The notes under the pieces are model-generated. The model searched no databases. It was not told the origin of the DNA and saw only the letters and a program-made list of their open reading frames with translations. A program made the position numbers and the translations under genes. From positions 1 to 64,000 of the forward strand of contig JANQBS010000177.1 of NCBI GenBank assembly GCA_033085395.1: a stretch of 64,000 bases of DNA, written 5' to 3'. Each line of letters starts with the position of its first letter. The stretch's first letter is position 1. This document shows, piece after piece, positions 54,813 through 64,000 of this stretch. The stretch is from Xanthoparmelia taractica (taxonomy: Eukaryota > Ascomycota > Lecanoromycetes > Lecanorales > Parmeliaceae).

Positions 54813-56096
54813 CACCGAGTTTACCAGTGACGTTCAAGGTTCGTGGACGATGCCAAATGATCAGAATCCCCAATTGCCACCGCATTAAGAAACAGGCTCA
54901 GCTGTTGCCTTCGAAGACGTGGGTGTCCGTAAGACTACTGACATCCAAATAACACGCGAGCTAGTCTTGCGCGAGCTTCTAGGGCGTTGTCGGGAAAGGT
55001 TCGAGACGGCGAGCTATTTTAGAATGGTAAAATCCCTAAGATGAGAACACCGTCAGAGATAATACAAAATCAAGGCGACTTACATACCAGCCTCCTTACC
55101 ATCTCTGGCTGAACCGTTTCCCAGTTAGTGCAGATATTATGTCTTGATTCCGTCAAGCTTTCTATATAGTTAGTCCTCTCTACCTCCAGCTCTAGTACAC
55201 TTCAGCAGACTTTTGAGATGAATTAGAAGCAAAATGCAAATCATATGACGCACCTGACAGATGACCGAACAGAGCGCAATCAAGTGGCTTGCGACAGACC
55301 CGCTTCGGGCCTTCATGTGCTGTTTGCTAATACATTTGCGCAAGATTGCCTTTGTTGAAAACTTTTACACTCACTGCGTTAGTGAAAATGATGCTCTTTA
55401 CCGGATCACAAACATCCACGCGTGGGGCCGGTGGCTGCCTGTTTCCTCTCTGCTCCCGCTGGTTTAAAGTGTTATAAGAACCCAGCTCGTCCGTTTCTGC
55501 TTGCCGCTGTTTCTGTCAAACCTCTTGTGTCCTCCGATATATATATACCTAGTTAATACGATCGGCGCAGACAATACCATACGTACGAGGTACCGCCGAC
55601 TGTTCGTTCCCCCGTTCCAGATGTTACCTTCCTGAGTCGACGCGAGCAATACTGCGGGGTTGTTGCTCGAAATTGTCAAAGAACGCTTGAGCATGAAGTT
55701 GTTTTGCCACGCCAAGCATATATATAAATATCACCACGGAAGTCATAACACAATTCTCCGATGTCAGTCCTTTGGCCTTGGTCTGCCAATCAAAGGTATC
55801 CGACACTTCTCCATAACACTTTTCTTCTGTCCTACTTAAAACACCAATAGGTTTGCTAGAATGTTTCTCGATCCAATCTTCATCCTTCTACTCTCTGGTT
55901 CAAGATTCACAGCTTCCAATAAGAGTAGCTTCTCCATCGAGAATTGCGATCTAGACCAAAGCACTCATCACCATCAAGACAACACGAAGCATAATCTAAT
56001 CTTAGCTTCATCGCAACCCACTTCTTACCTTGTGATTACACGTCTTCTTATCTTCCGCCAACGAGTTCAGCCCCGTTTGCACGAAAAGTTCTTATC
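54813..56096. other. Intergenic region
   Basis: Only short ORFs without motifs. Promoter and leader of the kinase gene at the right end. Confidence 0.55.
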
Positions 56097-56948
56097 ATGC
56101 CTACAAGACGCTCTTCAGGAGCTGAGTGGTGCCATGTCCGAAACATCGGAGACGGCGCGCAAGGCAGTGCCGCATTGGTCCAAAACATTCGGACCGGTGA
56201 ACTTGCGGTTCGCAAGAAGATGACCGACTACGAGCTGCTGCCCGACGACACTCCCTTGGAAGCGCTCATTTTGCAAGAGATCCTCCCGAGCAGCCGACAC
56301 ATTGTCGGAATGTTCGCTTGCGGATTCGAACCAGACCGTCATGACAATATCAATCTGGTCCAATGGTTCGAGTACTGTCGTGGCGGAGATCTGCAGCATG
56401 CTGTTGATGGCGTCGACAGCCTTCCGGAAGATTTCATCTGGCACTGTTTCATCCAGCTTGCCCATGCTCTGCACGTGATCCACAACTGTGGCTCGCAAGG
56501 AGTCGTTCACCGGGACATCAAGCCCGACAACATATTCCTCGACAAGAAGTACCGCCACGAAGCTCCGTGGCCGAATCTCAAAGTGGGGGACTTTGGCACC
56601 GCCGCGCTAGAGGAGCACACGGAGGGAATTCACGTGCCTTGCTGGCATGGTCCAGAAATGCCGCACCTGAGTCCGGCAGGTGACATATGGAGTCTCGGCG
56701 CCATCATCCACTGGTTAGGCCACGGGCGGCCTCCAATGCGACGACGTCCGGCAACTTTTGTGGGATCTCAAGAGATGTGGGAGAACCTACCCGAGGCCAG
56801 GAGGCCAAAGGCACTGCCGGGGTGTTACTCCAGCATGTTGAATGGATACATGCTGGAGTGCCTGGAATGGGATCCTTGGAACAGGATCTCCAGTGACGAA
56901 TTGGTGGAGTGCCTGACAAGAGATAGGCCTCACCCAAGGCATCGGTAG
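56097..56948 (+). CDS. Serine/threonine protein kinase domain protein
   Basis: Single exon, 283 residues, hardly more than a kinase domain. The Gly-rich loop is IGDGAQGSAALV (17-28). The VAIK-like lysine is in LAVRKK (40-41). The catalytic loop is VHRDIKPDN (137-145), the metal-binding motif DFG (165-167) and the P+1 region HGPEM (184-188), with DIWSLG (196-201) anchoring helix F. Thus it should be active. The APE motif reads GPE and the subdomain order fits NEK-like fungal orphan kinases. No regulatory domain, no membrane segment. Target unknown. Confidence 0.85.
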   Translation: MPTRRSSGAEWCHVRNIGDGAQGSAALVQNIRTGELAVRKKMTDYELLPDDTPLEALILQEILPSSRHIVGMFACGFEPDRHDNINLVQWFEYCRGGDLQHAVDGVDSLPEDFIWHCFIQLAHALHVIHNCGSQGVVHRDIKPDNIFLDKKYRHEAPWPNLKVGDFGTAALEEHTEGIHVPCWHGPEMPHLSPAGDIWSLGAIIHWLGHGRPPMRRRPATFVGSQEMWENLPEARRPKALPGCYSSMLNGYMLECLEWDPWNRISSDELVECLTRDRPHPRHR

Positions 56949-57511
56949 AAGAGACTTGCCTTGAGAACGGCGGCACCTGCGGGTTCAAGGAACGATGGTA
57001 GCAGTTTTTATGATGATTTTGGTTTCTTTTGAGGCAATTACAGAAAAATTTACGGACACTGGTATAGCCCTGATGTAATGAAACCCTTTAGCCTCTACAC
57101 CTCGTTCATTTGACTTGGTATACCAAAGTACTTTTTCCTAGACTTACAAACAGTATAGTAGGAGAAATGCGAGAAGACGCGATGGCGACCAGGGTCTTAC
57201 AGCGAGTCCTCGTCGGAAGTATAGACCTCCGCGTACCCAAATCTCCCTAGGCTAATGCACAACACCAGCATCACAGGAAGCATACCGAATCCTCGACAGT
57301 AGATATACTTGCATTTCGCTTATCCACGTAGGGACCCCAATTTTCGTTCCTAATTTAGCAATCATCACGCATTCTAAGCGAGACTACTACTTAATGTGGA
57401 AAAAAAAAAGCCATGAGACATGTCGGCAATGAGTATCGAGCAGGCTTTGATCTCAGCTCATTCCTATCAGACACATAGTGTACTAAACTTGCATCCACGG
57501 TAGCTAGCGAC
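56949..57511. other. Intergenic region
   Basis: 3' flanks of two converging genes. No gene. Confidence 0.6.
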
Positions 57512-58888
57512 CTACTCCGTCGTATCCATCGACCCATTCGCTGGCAACGACGGCAACTCCATCCCCGCCGCTGGGACCAGCGAACTCACAGTCAGGAAAA
57601 TATTGCCCGAATCTCCTAATGCGAGTGTCAGCACATCTATCCTTCCTTTCCTTCTTTCCTTCGTTCCTTTCGTGCACACCAGGTAACGCCTGAACGATGA
57701 TGAGAAAGGCGACTTACCGATACCCGTCGACACGCCTCCCTTCCCGCCGCGTACGCAGACACTGAAGACGGCAGTCACGGCCTCCCAAATGCGATACCAG
57801 GTACTGACGTCTGTGTTTCCAGTTGAGAAGATCTTGGCAACGCACTTGTCGTCCACTAAGCCGTTCCAAGATGCACTTGTCAGCATACCGCACTGCGATA
57901 AGAAGGGATGGCAAAGAAGACAAATACCGATGCTGGTGGCGGTAACATGGGAATTTCAATTCGGTCGGGAACGATGCCAGAATCTCCACACTTACATGAA
58001 ATAATGGACACGGGCAACCCTTGCTGCACCCCCGGCAAGCCCCGTGGCCCGAATACCCAACGGTTCCCGTTGGCGGGCATGTCCCCCAGGATGTCGCCGC
58101 AGGAGCTCCACTCGTCGCCGAACCCTCCGCGGCATTGCACGGCGGGATTGAAGATGCCAAGGCTAAGTGCGAGGTTGTTGTCGCCGCCTTAGGGGGCCGG
58201 GCAAGATCTATCAGTGATGGTGGATAGGGAAGTGGGATTTTGAAGGCTAAGAGTGAGATTTCTGATGCATGTTTCCCTTCTTTTTGGGGGAAGGTGGGGC
58301 AAGGAAATGAGAGGGAGTGCTTCACGTACCAACATTCGTGGCTAGACCGCCCTGTGACTCTGCGTTCGCTGCACACTGCAGAATCAGAGCGGAGGCGGCG
58401 CGGCGGAGCTGGCCTATACTAGCCTTCGCGGTCCTTGCTTCATCTCTGATAAGGGTGGCTTGGAAGAAACAAAGAGCTCGGTCTGTAGTACTGATCAAGT
58501 TCTTAGCGTTTCCCATGAAACACCTATTGCGCAATTTCTGACCTCCCATCATCCGATACGGAAGCGGAATTACATCCTCTCCTAGCCCCGTATGCCGCAG
58601 TCCCCATGTATATTGCACAAAGTCGGGCGAGAGGTATCCCATGGCAGACTGGCAGTCGGCAATATTGGGGTTGACGCCGAAATGTTGGCCGCTGCACTGG
58701 ATTTTCAAGTCTGCGTTGGCAGTAGATGATGCGTTCAGCTCTGATAGAGTGGTTAGGTTGGATACTGGGAGGAGTTGGGGCAAGGCAGGAGAGAGATGCG
58801 AAAGCGCTTGTAGTGGGCTTGCTAGGCTGGGTATAACGAAGAGGAAAGAGACGAGTAGGGTACAAGAATATTTCGTGTTCTGCAACAT
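57512..58888 (-). pseudogene. Fungal secreted Cys-rich protein with a one-base frameshift
   Basis: Five exons are clear: 58888-58543, 58482-58330, 58188-57996, 57855-57718, 57615-57512. A signal peptide (MLQNTKYSCTLLVSFLFVIPSLA) leads to a secreted family common in Pleosporales and relatives, with YTWGLRHTG, LPYRMMGDRALCFFQ, GGLATNVGGDNNLAL, FNPA, VQCRGGF-like QCRGGFGDEWSSCGDILGD, DDKCVAKIFSTG and WYRIWEAVTAVFSVC. In exon 3 the frame of GGDNNLALSLGIFNPA and that of QCRGGFG differ by one base near 58140-58143 (GCCGG). Either the gene is frameshifted or the assembly has one G too many. Intron 1 is 60 bases and in frame, so it could be read through. Function unknown. Confidence 0.75.
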
Positions 58889-60172
58889 TTTGGGATCGCC
58901 GGTGTGACTTTACTGAGTTCCTATTCACTGAGACCTTGAATCAGGAAGTGAGGGGCGCATCGAAAGCCCACGATGTCTCGTTAGTTATTGCGTGTCTCGA
59001 TTTAAGCGACTTCGCTGTAGCCGCATTCACCTCGCTTCATACAATTGGAGCTTTTAGATGGTGTGACGGACAGCCGGTCGCGCGGCTATATCAGCGTTAA
59101 CGCATTCTGTTAGGAGCCTCCTGTGGTGCTGTCTGCCATGCGTTCTTCAAGAACAGCAGAGTCAAAGAGTGTCTCCACCATGCATGTCTAGGTAAGGCAA
59201 TATTATCAACCTGCACACTAGCACGAAGAATGACGTTCAACAAGAATCAGAGAAGAGAAACAGAACACCGTGTCTGCTTCGAACCGTACAAACCTCGCCA
59301 GCCAATGCCGTCTAGCTGGCATCAGTCCATATCGTCAAAGTAGCTGCTGGAAGAGATCACAGTTGCCCGTTCCGCAACTCACCCAAAATACAGAGGTCCG
59401 CAATCCCTCCTTCAAAAGCCACGAGCCAAATATTCCACCTCCATTACTTGCCGGGTGCTCCCCTCAACTTCTCAAACATCCGAGCCCACGATCGCACCAA
59501 CGCCAGCAGACTCAAAATTCAGAAACACAGCTCGTCGCAAACGACAACAGAGAGGATATCTGGAAAAAAGGGCTGCCGCCAGCATGCTTCATACGGAGTA
59601 AGACTGCGCATTTTATTCAAGGAGCCGTTGGCATGTTGCTTGTTTGCAAGACATGCCGTTGGCACTTGATCTGTTTTCATATGTTTATATAGTCTTCTGA
59701 TCACACTCCGTACCTTACCGCTATCGCTTTGGTATTGCACTACCTACTAGTGGACGAAAAAAAGGGCCTTCCCAAGGTCCGGAGAATATGAGGGTATTGG
59801 AGCGCAAGATCCGAAATGCAGAAGCCTCAGTTAAGCCGCGCCAAGGAAAATTGTCGGATACGACGCATATATGCAACACTATCGAAACACGACAGGGAGC
59901 GCGAGGAGGTCTTAGTCTACGCATATCAACAGAGTCTCATTATCTCGTACGTGATGGATGTCTATCTGTCAGACTTTTCCTCTAGAGCACTGCTCAGAGA
60001 TTTGTTGAGCTTATCATTACAATGTCACTGCCTTTATATGTACAGCCCGCCGATGCTATTCTAGATCGCCAGATTAGTATTAGTAGCCAGGTTCGCAGTG
60101 GCATTCGCTAAATTATTGGTGGTCAACCATGGGGTGCCATTCCGCTTCCTATCTTCCCGTCTGGCTTTCCAG
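58889..60172. other. Intergenic region
   Basis: A plus-strand ORF of 140 codons (59270-59692) lacks an ATG and any motif. No other candidate. Confidence 0.5.
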
Positions 60173-61573
60173 TCACAGGCCCTTTGATTGTAAAAAGGTC
60201 TGAATCACATCATACGCGCCAGTGGCATTGTAGTGCAAATTGATGCCATGGCCGGTGTTGGGCTGGATGTACGCTGTAAAGTTGCTTGATGATACCATAG
60301 GGAAGCTCATGGTCGCTGCTGCTGGGATCGAGGGAAGAGATGCGTTACCGGTTGCAAGACAGTCGCCTCCGCAGTATGGTAGGTCGTTGGCTAGAATAAT
60401 GTCAGCATAGTGTACGGTCGGGATACAGAATGGTTCGGAATACTTACATCCAGTAATGACTAGAACTGGCCCAGCATAGGCGTTCTTCATCGGCACACTA
60501 GTCAATGTCAACAGCTCGCCAACAGTGACGGGCTGCTTGGTGTTCTCGCCCACTAGCAAGACACCAGGATCGAAAAAGCCAGGCAGGAAGAAAAGATACT
60601 GGTTGGCGCCAATGTTTGCATTCGTTAGATAACCGGCAGGGTAATCGAGGCCTGGTGACGGCGAAAGTCCAGCAACGTAGTCTGTTAGGCTATACATGTT
60701 GAGGACAGCCTCGACAGTGGTTGAAGAGAGGTTGCCCAAACGGAACGGCTGGTTGAGGTTGGCTTGCTCAAAGTTTGCCCCGGCGACGAAGTAGCCGGCG
60801 AAAGAAGCGTTCGTTGAAAAGCCGGTCAAGACGATCCCGTCGGAGAGGGTGGGATACATGTTGACAAGAGCGTATGTCTGGGCAGAGCCAAAGGAGTGAC
60901 TATAAAGAAACTTAGGATCTACTGCTTGAAAGATATACTGATAATGCTCACCCAACGTGTGTGATTTTGCCAAAAGTCTGATTGACTCCCGGGAACGTGC
61001 CATTGCGCACCATCATTGTCATTTCAGCCAAGGCCGCAATTTCCAGGAACGATTGGATCTCGTTCAGAGGCTCGCCGTGGGAGGAATTGCCAATGCCCAG
61101 ACGATCGTAGGAAAGCGTGCAGTACTTGTATTGATCGGTAGCTACATCAACATAACTGTAATTGAAGTTATTGTAGGAGAGATCCCAGTATCTGGCGCCA
61201 TCGTCAGCAGGTCGGTCCCAGTCGTGTGGAGTCCTTTCACTGACATCTTATCAAAGCCGATTCCGTGCGTAAGAATCTGAAGCGTCGGCTTGACGGTAGT
61301 AGCATTCATGCTGCTAGGCATACAGAATTGAGCGCTGATGTTGTACGTGCCGGCTGTTGTAGCGTATCCGGAAAGCGCGGTCTCGGTGAAATTTCTGCCC
61401 TGCTGGGTCTGGTTCTGAATGAAAGCGGTGGCATCGAGATTGGTTTGCGGAACGGGGAGATTGAAGACACCAGTGCGGGCAGAGATTGTGACCGGTACAG
61501 ACATGTTCATGCATGTTTTGGCAGCTGCAGAGCCAGCAAGGACAGTCACTACCATGGCGGATTTGGCGAACAT
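60173..61573 (-). CDS. Secreted alpha/beta hydrolase (esterase/lipase-like)
   Basis: Four exons in phase: 61573-61245, 61191-60952, 60899-60448, 60390-60173; 412 residues. The ATG at 61573 begins a signal peptide (MFAKSAMVVTVLAGSAAA). Then come a beta-rich N-terminus, ILTHGIGFDKIYWDLSYNN (oxyanion-hole HG region), YDRLGIGNS and the nucleophile elbow GHSFGS (190-195). A late Asp and the C-terminal PNTGHGINLHYNA supply the acid and catalytic His. There are many N-glycosylation sites. The family is widespread in plant-associated ascomycetes, and its substrate is unknown. The third intron (57 bases) is in frame and would add 19 residues if retained. Confidence 0.88.
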
Positions 61574-62872
61574 GTTTGAGACTGTAGGAGCTTCACGATT
61601 TGCTACGAAGAGTAATCTGTGGCACTTGTGATGTTGATGGTAGAAGTCGAATAGTAGAGATGGGTGACTTAATAGATGTGGTTGGAGGAAAGAGCAAACG
61701 AGGTAAACAAGCTTCAAAGCTTTCAACGCACCATGACATTGAAATCAACGTCATAATAAACCCCGTGTACAGTATTTTTTCCGAGCCGACGGAGCTTGCA
61801 CAGTTTCCCCATAGTGTAGCTTCCGGCATGCAAACTTGTACAGACGACAACGGTTAAGGCCAGAATGGTGCTGGTGCATGAGCGGAGGGGTAGGTGGTGG
61901 GGCAGATTGCAAGCCTACTCCATGTCGGATTGGATACATGGTGGTGGAGCATGTCACAAGAAGGGATGATTGGTTACAATCGTCGACACTTGTCCGTGCT
62001 GTAGGTCTAATCAACTACTAGTAGCTTACTCTTAAACTCATAAAGACCTGGGCTGGACCTTTGTGGGAGAAACATCTTTCCCCTTTCGACCGAACAAGTG
62101 CTTCGTATTGACTAAATCTGCCTAGCGTTCTCTCGGTAGCGGGGGATGACGTGTATGGGCCGTTGACTTGAACCTCTTTTCGGACACATCCCCTCACTCA
62201 TGCATCTCCGACCTTCCCTATTTGAGCACCTCCACAAATCCAATCAGATTTCATCTCTGCTAAAATATTGGGCTAGTTGATACTAAGTAACGTCTATACC
62301 CTTCATACTGCTACTTGCGGCGACATGCATACAGTACTACATATACGGAGTACAAAAGGTCGAATCATCGCTTCGAACAAAAGAAACCGACAAGGAACGA
62401 GATATGAGAGTTGACAAGATCCAGTTCAGATGAGGTAGACTACACGCTTACAGCACAACATGTTTCGAAAGGGATGAAACCGCCTTCATCCCCATTCACA
62501 CCATGGTATACTTCACTTCTACACATCAATAACGACACAAAGCATTCTCCGTCCTCAATTTCGCATCTACCAGAAACACACAAAAGCGGCCTCCGCTCCA
62601 TCATCCCTGGCTCAGAAGCGCCAATGCCAAAGGCCATTTGCCATCGTTAAACAAGTGCCTCCCTCACCTTTCCCGCCCCGCGAGTCGCATGTTCAAAAGG
62701 TCCCAAACCATGCCGTTTACGCGTGGAACGGCGGGAAGCGAAATGCAAAGTTGGCTTTCTCTGAGTACAGTATACAAGAAATGAATGGTTCCTTCCAGAT
62801 GTCCAGAGTCTCATTTTCCCCCATCTCGATATATCGTCGTCGTCGTCAAAGTATCCAAGAAACGCTCCAAAT
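61574..62872. other. Intergenic region between divergent genes
   Basis: Only short ORFs; promoter space of both neighbours. Confidence 0.55.
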
Positions 62873-63449
62873 ATGAAAATATTTCCCTCTTCCCTCCTAT
62901 TTTTCCTCCACCTCCTCCCTACAAGCCTAGCCCTTGCGGCCCTCTCCATCGTAAAACCCCCTGCCGCCACAAACGCAACGCTAAACACCACATCAGGGTA
63001 AGCCCCCCCCTCCCCTGCATCCCTCCCTTCATCCAACACGAACACCAACCCCGTCCAGCAACCCCCTCACCTACCCCCCCGACCCCTATCAGCTCCGCGT
63101 CCCCAACACCCCCACGACCCTCGTAATCGGAAAATACGGCCCCGCAATCGACCCCTTCACCCTCGCCGCCATCCTCGAGAAAGCCCAATACGAAGTCTGC
63201 AAATCCGTCATCGCCGCCCACGGCGACGGCGAGATCCCGCGGCCGAATTGGGAGTGGCGGCACGGGAGGACGTACGTGCACATGGGGCAGGCGCAGCTGG
63301 ACATGCGGTGGGCGACCATGTCGGACGCGCTGCAGGGGTTGATGGAGTTTGCATACGATTATGCGATCAGCATGCAGTTCACCGTGCTGGATGATAAGCA
63401 GGGAGTGGTGGGGAGTGGGAGTGTGGGGAGGGGGTATGCGGTCAGTTGA
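62873..63449 (+). CDS. Small secreted protein of unknown family, 171 residues
   Basis: Two exons, 62873-62997 and 63059-63449. The signal peptide is MKIFPSSLLFFLHLLPTSLALA. The intron (GTAAGC donor, CCAG acceptor) is 61 bases and C-rich. The mature part has one Cys (YEVCKSVIAAHGDGE) and conserved-looking aromatic motifs (TTLVIGKYGPAIDP, WEWRHGRTYVHMGQAQLDMRW). It ends in a Gly/Val-rich tail. The composition is strongly GC-rich and codon-biased, which supports coding. No family is recognised. Confidence 0.7.
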
Positions 63450-63488
63450 GTGAAGGTCAGGATAGAGGTTTGATAGGTGATAGCCAGC

Positions 63489-63914
63489 TCAAACAATCTC
63501 ATTTATCGGCGGCAACTGCCACGGATCCTCCAACATGGCCTTCCCACTCCGCCACGGGTCCCCTTTGGTCCGCTCCAACGGCATCCACTCCACCGGCGCA
63601 GGATAGATATGCAAATCCACAATGCTACCGCTCCCCCTTGCCCCCACGAGCGAGTTCTTCCTGCTCTTGTGCTCCTGGTACTCCATATACACCTCTCGCA
63701 CGTACTTTCTATCTTTCTCGTACTCGTGTTTATCGTGGGCGCGGATGATGGCGGGAGCGAGCCAGAGGACGGGGCAGAGCTTCATGGCGGTGTCGTGGAG
63801 GAGTTTCTTTTTGGATTTGTGCTGCTGGTAGGGTGCTTTGGCCATGTAGGAGTGGTGGTGTTGGAGTCTGCGGATGGAATTGGATGTTAGGGAGGATTCG
63901 ATGAGGGAGGCCAT
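63489..63914 (-). CDS. Uncharacterised basic protein, 141 residues
   Basis: Single open exon from the ATG at 63914. The N-terminus is basic and Ser-rich (MASLIESSLTSNSIRRLQHHHS), which could be a mitochondrial presequence. Then come KKKLLHDTAMKLCPVLWLAPAI and a charged helix (HDKHEYEKDRKYVREVYMEYQEH). The end is Pro/Trp-rich (PVEWMPLERTKGDPWR). The gene converges on the small secreted protein gene with 39 bases between stops. No family recognised. Confidence 0.6.
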   Translation of the reverse strand: MASLIESSLTSNSIRRLQHHHSYMAKAPYQQHKSKKKLLHDTAMKLCPVLWLAPAIIRAHDKHEYEKDRKYVREVYMEYQEHKSRKNSLVGARGSGSIVDLHIYPAPVEWMPLERTKGDPWRSGKAMLEDPWQLPPINEIV

Positions 63915-64000
63915 GGCTGGATGGGCCAGCCTACGGGAGAGGGAGAGGGAGGTCGTGGAGGAAGAAAGCGATGGTGTTGAGAATGGATGTCGTGATGGTG

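Noticed and set aside
59270..59692. 140-codon plus-strand ORF
   Set aside because: Needs a GTG start, no motif, and poor coding character.

Overview
This is nuclear DNA of a filamentous ascomycete (Pezizomycotina; probably a dothideomycete such as Pleosporales, which is inference from the gene families). The signs are short spliceosomal introns of about 48-80 bases with GTRNGT donors and CTRAY-like branch sites, genes on both strands without operons, fungal-only families (CFEM, Pth11-like receptors, Clr5, NmrA-like, AIM6), many secreted proteins, and one AT-rich island whose decay matches repeat-induced point mutation (RIP). No rRNA, tRNA or CRISPR was found. Where an exon chain is given, it was built by hand from splice sites and reading phase.

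Layout. 0-2.5 kb: a five-exon secreted protein that joins a PAN-like domain to a Ser-rich stalk and a C-terminal beta-sandwich-like module. 4.5-20 kb: NmrA-like oxidoreductase, Clr5-domain protein, hotdog thioesterase, AIM6-like phosphodiesterase and a small expansin-like protein, separated by long gene-poor stretches. 21-27.5 kb: two small secreted proteins and a ten-exon AAA+ ATPase with three consecutive micro-exons. 28.7-29.7 kb: a non-autonomous element with 77-bp terminal inverted repeats and a TA duplication. 30.4-33.7 kb: a STAND/NLR-like protein without a P-loop, followed at once by ankyrin repeats. 34.6-40.6 kb: a disordered protein with a perfect PCNA-binding motif, a C2H2 zinc-finger protein, a RING protein and a P-loop kinase.

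41-55 kb is a decaying accessory zone. It holds a P450 whose two halves now face opposite ways, an intact CFEM gene, a P450 and a rhodopsin-like receptor gene each broken by one RIP-type stop, and a Pth11-like pseudogene whose first intron carries a 3.85-kb hAT transposon with a perfect 8-bp duplication. The hAT element is RIP-degraded and contains its own nested MITE. 56-64 kb returns to ordinary genes: a protein kinase, a frameshifted secreted-protein gene, a secreted alpha/beta hydrolase, a small secreted protein and an unknown ORF.

The genes do not form one obvious pathway. The common themes are the cell surface and secretion (CFEM, PAN-like, expansin-like, hydrolase, small secreted proteins, Pth11 receptors), self/non-self type regulators (STAND-like, ankyrin, Clr5, AAA+), and transposon/RIP-driven gene loss.
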